Shown here: piece after piece, positions 5,307 through 7,364 of the stretch
Position numbering within the stretch: the first letter of the stretch is position 1
Layout of the letters: the number at the start of each line of letters is the position of its first letter
Assembly (NCBI GenBank): GCA_031278795.1
Contig: JAITJT010000124.1
Coordinates: forward strand, 1-7,364
Direction of reading: 5' to 3'
Origin: Deltaproteobacteria bacterium
GTDB taxonomy: Bacteria > Desulfobacterota > Desulfarculia > Adiutricales > Adiutricaceae
DNA: 7,364 bases
Notes under the pieces: generated by a model
The model's database searches: none
Seen by the model: only the letters and a program-made list of their open reading frames with translations
What the model was told of the DNA's origin: nothing
Program-made: the position numbers and the translations under genes

Positions 5307-5676
5307 GTTTTGACTTTTTTTAATAGATTTTCAAACTAAGAATCATTAAAACAATAGAGCTAAAACTTAAGAGTTTTTTTTAAAGCACATGTTCATAAAA
5401 AGCAGAAACATTTTAAGAAAGGAAGAGATTCTAGAAATAATCATTAAGCTAGACCTGGCTAAAAAGCTTATAAAGCGAAATTATAATTATATTTTAGATC
5501 ATTTTTAAAAATTTAAACCCTAGTCGTGAAACTAAACTCATCCGATCATTTTTGGCGCCAATCTTATAATGTTTTTTCTCCAAGTTTGCAATAAGTTTTA
5601 AAAGATCTTGAAAATTTTTACGCATCTATTTAAAACTATTTTATTTTTTTCAAACAGAGGCGCTTTTTTTGCAGCT

Positions 5677-6792
5677 TCAACAGAGCTCCCTGGCCACATA
5701 GTCGGCGTTTAGGAACCCCTTCTCCGTGGGCAAAAGGCGTCCGAGTTTTTTTAAGAGGAAGCCCCCCTCGATGAGATTATTCACCTTCTCGCCCTCAATT
5801 ACGTCAGATAGGGCCACCCCTTGTTGGAGCCTCAGACCCAGAAACAGCCTCTCCATCCTCTCCAGATCAGTTGAGAGTAGCTCCGTAAACTCTTTGTAGG
5901 ACCCTCCAGCGTCTAAGGCCTCCATCCAGCCGTCCAATGAGGAGAGGTTTCCTGAGCGCACCGAGCCGTCGAAGCTGTGGGCCGCGGGTCCCAGCGCCAT
6001 GACCGGGTCTCGGTTCCAGTATTTGAAGTTGTGGGAGGACTCATTACCAGGACGCGCGAAATTGGACACCTCATAGCGGTGGTATCCTTGATTTTTTAAA
6101 ATTTCCCCGGCTATAAGGAAGAGATGGGCCAGATCATCCTCGTTTGGTAAGTTAGCTATTAGGCCGCTATTGAGGCTAAGGTATAGTGGGGTGCCTGGGG
6201 CCAGGGTGAGGGCGTAGAGGGAGAGGTGATCGAGGGCTAAGTCCAAGAAGGCCATAAGGTCAAATTCTAAATCTTCCAGAGTCTCTCCGGGCCAGCCAAA
6301 GATTAGATCGATACTGGTTCGAAAGCCACTCTCAAGGGCTGATTCTACGGATCTAATAGTGTCCTTAGCTGTGTGCCTGCGCCCCAGGGCGCTGAGACCC
6401 TTGGGAGAGAGACTCTGGGCCCCAATGGAGAGCCTGTTAACGCCCAGGGCCCTCCAGGCAGCTAGTTTCTCCGCGGTGATGTCCTCAGGGTTGGCCTCCA
6501 AGGTGAATTCAGCGTCACTTGCGATTTCCAGGGGGCTCAAAATATCCTTGAGCTTGAGTATCTGAGCCGGAGAAAGGACGCTGGGGCTTCCACCGCCTAA
6601 AAACACGCTGGCAAAGGGGCGCTCTCTGAAGGGAGCGTTCCTTTCACGCTCCAATCTTAGCTCCAGGGCCAGGCGCTCCAGATAAGAATCCACCTTTTCC
6701 AGCTCGGGAACCGAGTAGAAGTCACAATAGGGACACTTGCGGGTACAGAAGGGTATGTGGACATAGAGGCCAGGATTAGCTGTCATGGTCAT
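5677..6792 (-). CDS. hemW: HemW-type radical SAM heme chaperone (HemN-like)
   Basis: Radical SAM protein of 371 aa, the usual length for HemW, which binds heme and is thought to deliver it to target proteins. It was formerly misannotated as an oxygen-independent coproporphyrinogen III oxidase. The 4Fe-4S/SAM motif CTRKCPYCDF uses C16, C20 and C23. The fourth cysteine that follows in true HemN is absent, which favours HemW. Other family segments are GGGSPS (66-71, usually GGGTPS), LEANPED (98-104), GVNRLSIGAQSL (117-128), DLIFGWPGET (162-171), YEVSNFA (240-246), HNFKYW (254-259) and GPAAHSF (268-274), followed by a C-terminal HemN_C-like region that includes RLFLGLRLQQGV. It starts 11 nt after the cobU stop with only a weak ribosome-binding site (AGAG), so it is probably translated by coupling to cobU. 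An ATG two codons in (6786) is an alternative start. Downstream lies a long AT-rich gap. Confidence 0.9.
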   Translation of the reverse strand: MTMTANPGLYVHIPFCTRKCPYCDFYSVPELEKVDSYLERLALELRLERERNAPFRERPFASVFLGGGSPSVLSPAQILKLKDILSPLEIASDAEFTLEANPEDITAEKLAAWRALGVNRLSIGAQSLSPKGLSALGRRHTAKDTIRSVESALESGFRTSIDLIFGWPGETLEDLEFDLMAFLDLALDHLSLYALTLAPGTPLYLSLNSGLIANLPNEDDLAHLFLIAGEILKNQGYHRYEVSNFARPGNESSHNFKYWNRDPVMALGPAAHSFDGSVRSGNLSSLDGWMEALDAGGSYKEFTELLSTDLERMERLFLGLRLQQGVALSDVIEGEKVNNLIEGGFLLKKLGRLLPTEKGFLNADYVARELC

Positions 6793-6803
6793 GGTCAGAG
6801 GCT

Positions 6804-7331
6804 CTACTTAATCTTCACGGGAATGCCCGCCACCACCAGGTAGACGTTTTCAGCCTCTGCCGCCAGGAGTTGATGGGCGAGCCCTATGGCGTCACGGTAG
6901 TGCCTGGAGAGCGGATCCATGGGAACCATGCCGCTCCCTAGCTCGTTGGACACGATAATGACCGGGCCCTGGTAGATTTTTATGGCGCGAATGAGCTCTT
7001 TGACCTTGTCGGAGAAGAAGGTGACCGGAAGCTGGGTCTCAGGCTGCTCACCTATTAGGTTACTGAACCATAGCGTAATGCAGTCCATGAGCACCGGAGA
7101 GGAGCCTGTGAGCTCACTCAAGGTGATATCCGGGTTCAGGGGGGATTCAAGGGTACGCCAGTCAGGCCCCCTCTCCTGCTGGTGGTGAAAGATCCTGGAA
7201 CACATCTCATCGTCCAGGCCCTGGGCGGTGGCCAGATAGTAGTATGGTGGCGGATATTTGGTGGTCTCGTTGAGCGCCGCCTTGGTTTTGCCGCTTTTGG
7301 CCCCGCCTATGAAAAGAGTCATGGCTCCCAT
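6804..7331 (-). CDS. cobU: Adenosylcobinamide kinase / adenosylcobinamide-phosphate guanylyltransferase
   Basis: Bifunctional CobU/CobP enzyme of cobalamin nucleotide-loop assembly, 175 aa, close to the usual 180. It phosphorylates adenosylcobinamide and then transfers GMP from GTP, giving adenosylcobinamide-GDP. The P-loop GGAKSGKT (residues 9-16) is a close variant of the family GGARSGKS. The segment RIFHHQQERGPDWRTLE (46-62) fits the family pattern RIxxHxxxR, making H50 the residue expected to carry GMP. Further family segments are LMDCITLWFSNLI (81-93), IIVSNELGSGMVPMDPLSRHYRDAIG (124-149) and a C-terminal VYLVVAGIPVKIK. GGAG lies 6 nt before the ATG at 7331; the ATG three codons in has a GGGAG only 2 nt away, too close. 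hemW follows 11 nt after the stop, so the two form an operon. Upstream sequence leaves the window after 33 nt, so other cobalamin genes may precede it. Confidence 0.93.
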   Translation of the reverse strand: MGAMTLFIGGAKSGKTKAALNETTKYPPPYYYLATAQGLDDEMCSRIFHHQQERGPDWRTLESPLNPDITLSELTGSSPVLMDCITLWFSNLIGEQPETQLPVTFFSDKVKELIRAIKIYQGPVIIVSNELGSGMVPMDPLSRHYRDAIGLAHQLLAAEAENVYLVVAGIPVKIK

Positions 7332-7364
7332 CAGTTACTCCGATAAACTTCTGTCATTATTCAA

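Larger units (their letters stand above)
5204..5676. other. AT-rich intergenic region between hemW and the DUF362 gene
   Basis: About 473 bases with no open frame of note. Near the DUF362 gene there are a GC-rich leader hairpin (5242-5256) and an AT-rich dyad (5286-5306). Further copies of the AATCATTAA word occur at 5341 and 5439. A possible minus-strand promoter (TTAAAA, 17 nt, TATAAT at complement 5480-5485) would give a leader of nearly 280 nt, but such matches are expected by chance in this composition. A weak stem AAAACT/AGTTTT (5362-5377) followed by T lies on the plus strand with no gene before it. No clear hemW terminator and no recognisable RNA gene are seen. Confidence 0.45.

Noticed and set aside
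5565..5570. Perfect TATAAT on the plus strand
   Set aside because: No acceptable -35 element lies 16-18 nt upstream and no plus-strand gene follows; expected by chance in AT-rich sequence.
5677..6792. Oxygen-independent coproporphyrinogen III oxidase (HemN)
   Set aside because: The radical SAM motif is CxxxCxxCDF without the extra cysteine of true HemN, and length and C-terminal features fit HemW.

Overview
The window reads as a stretch of chromosome from an anaerobic bacterium. It holds six complete genes, five on the minus strand and one on the plus strand, separated by three long AT-rich non-coding gaps. The gene content points to anaerobic, corrinoid- and metal-cofactor-dependent metabolism: a CooC nickel-insertion ATPase for carbon monoxide dehydrogenase, a cobalamin nucleotide-loop enzyme (CobU), a radical-SAM HemW and a DUF362 iron-sulfur protein. 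AsnS and HemW are of bacterial type. The mix would fit a Desulfobacterota-like or clostridial anaerobe, but no marker here fixes the phylum, so this placement is inference.

Layout from left to right. Positions 1-127 are non-coding and hold a strong 12-bp hairpin downstream of cooC. cooC (128-889, minus) lies downstream of asnS (994-2457, minus), with a hairpin directly after the asnS stop. A divergent gap between asnS and the DUF554 gene carries several inverted repeats and a four-copy 13-bp tandem repeat. The DUF554 membrane-protein gene (2964-3683, plus) converges on the DUF362/ferredoxin gene (4100-5203, minus) across an AT-rich gap with two perfect hairpins. Another AT-rich gap (5204-5676) holds an AATCAT-type dyad upstream of the DUF362 gene. 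Finally hemW (5677-6792) and cobU (6804-7331), both minus, sit 11 nt apart as a likely operon, with cobU first.

Functionally, CooC and CobU both support corrinoid/nickel C1 metabolism (CO dehydrogenase and corrinoid proteins), HemW handles heme, and the DUF362 protein is a probable small electron carrier or iron-sulfur protein. No CODH/ACS structural gene is in the window, so a shared pathway is only suggested. Start codons were re-examined: cooC most likely starts at 889 and asnS at a TTG at 2457, both set by GGAG ribosome-binding sites; the DUF554 gene also uses TTG.

I see no clearly new system, mobile element, CRISPR array, tRNA or rRNA. The best leads are the 13-bp tandem repeat, the DUF362 protein with a missing cluster cysteine, the dyad upstream of it and the structured asnS leader.
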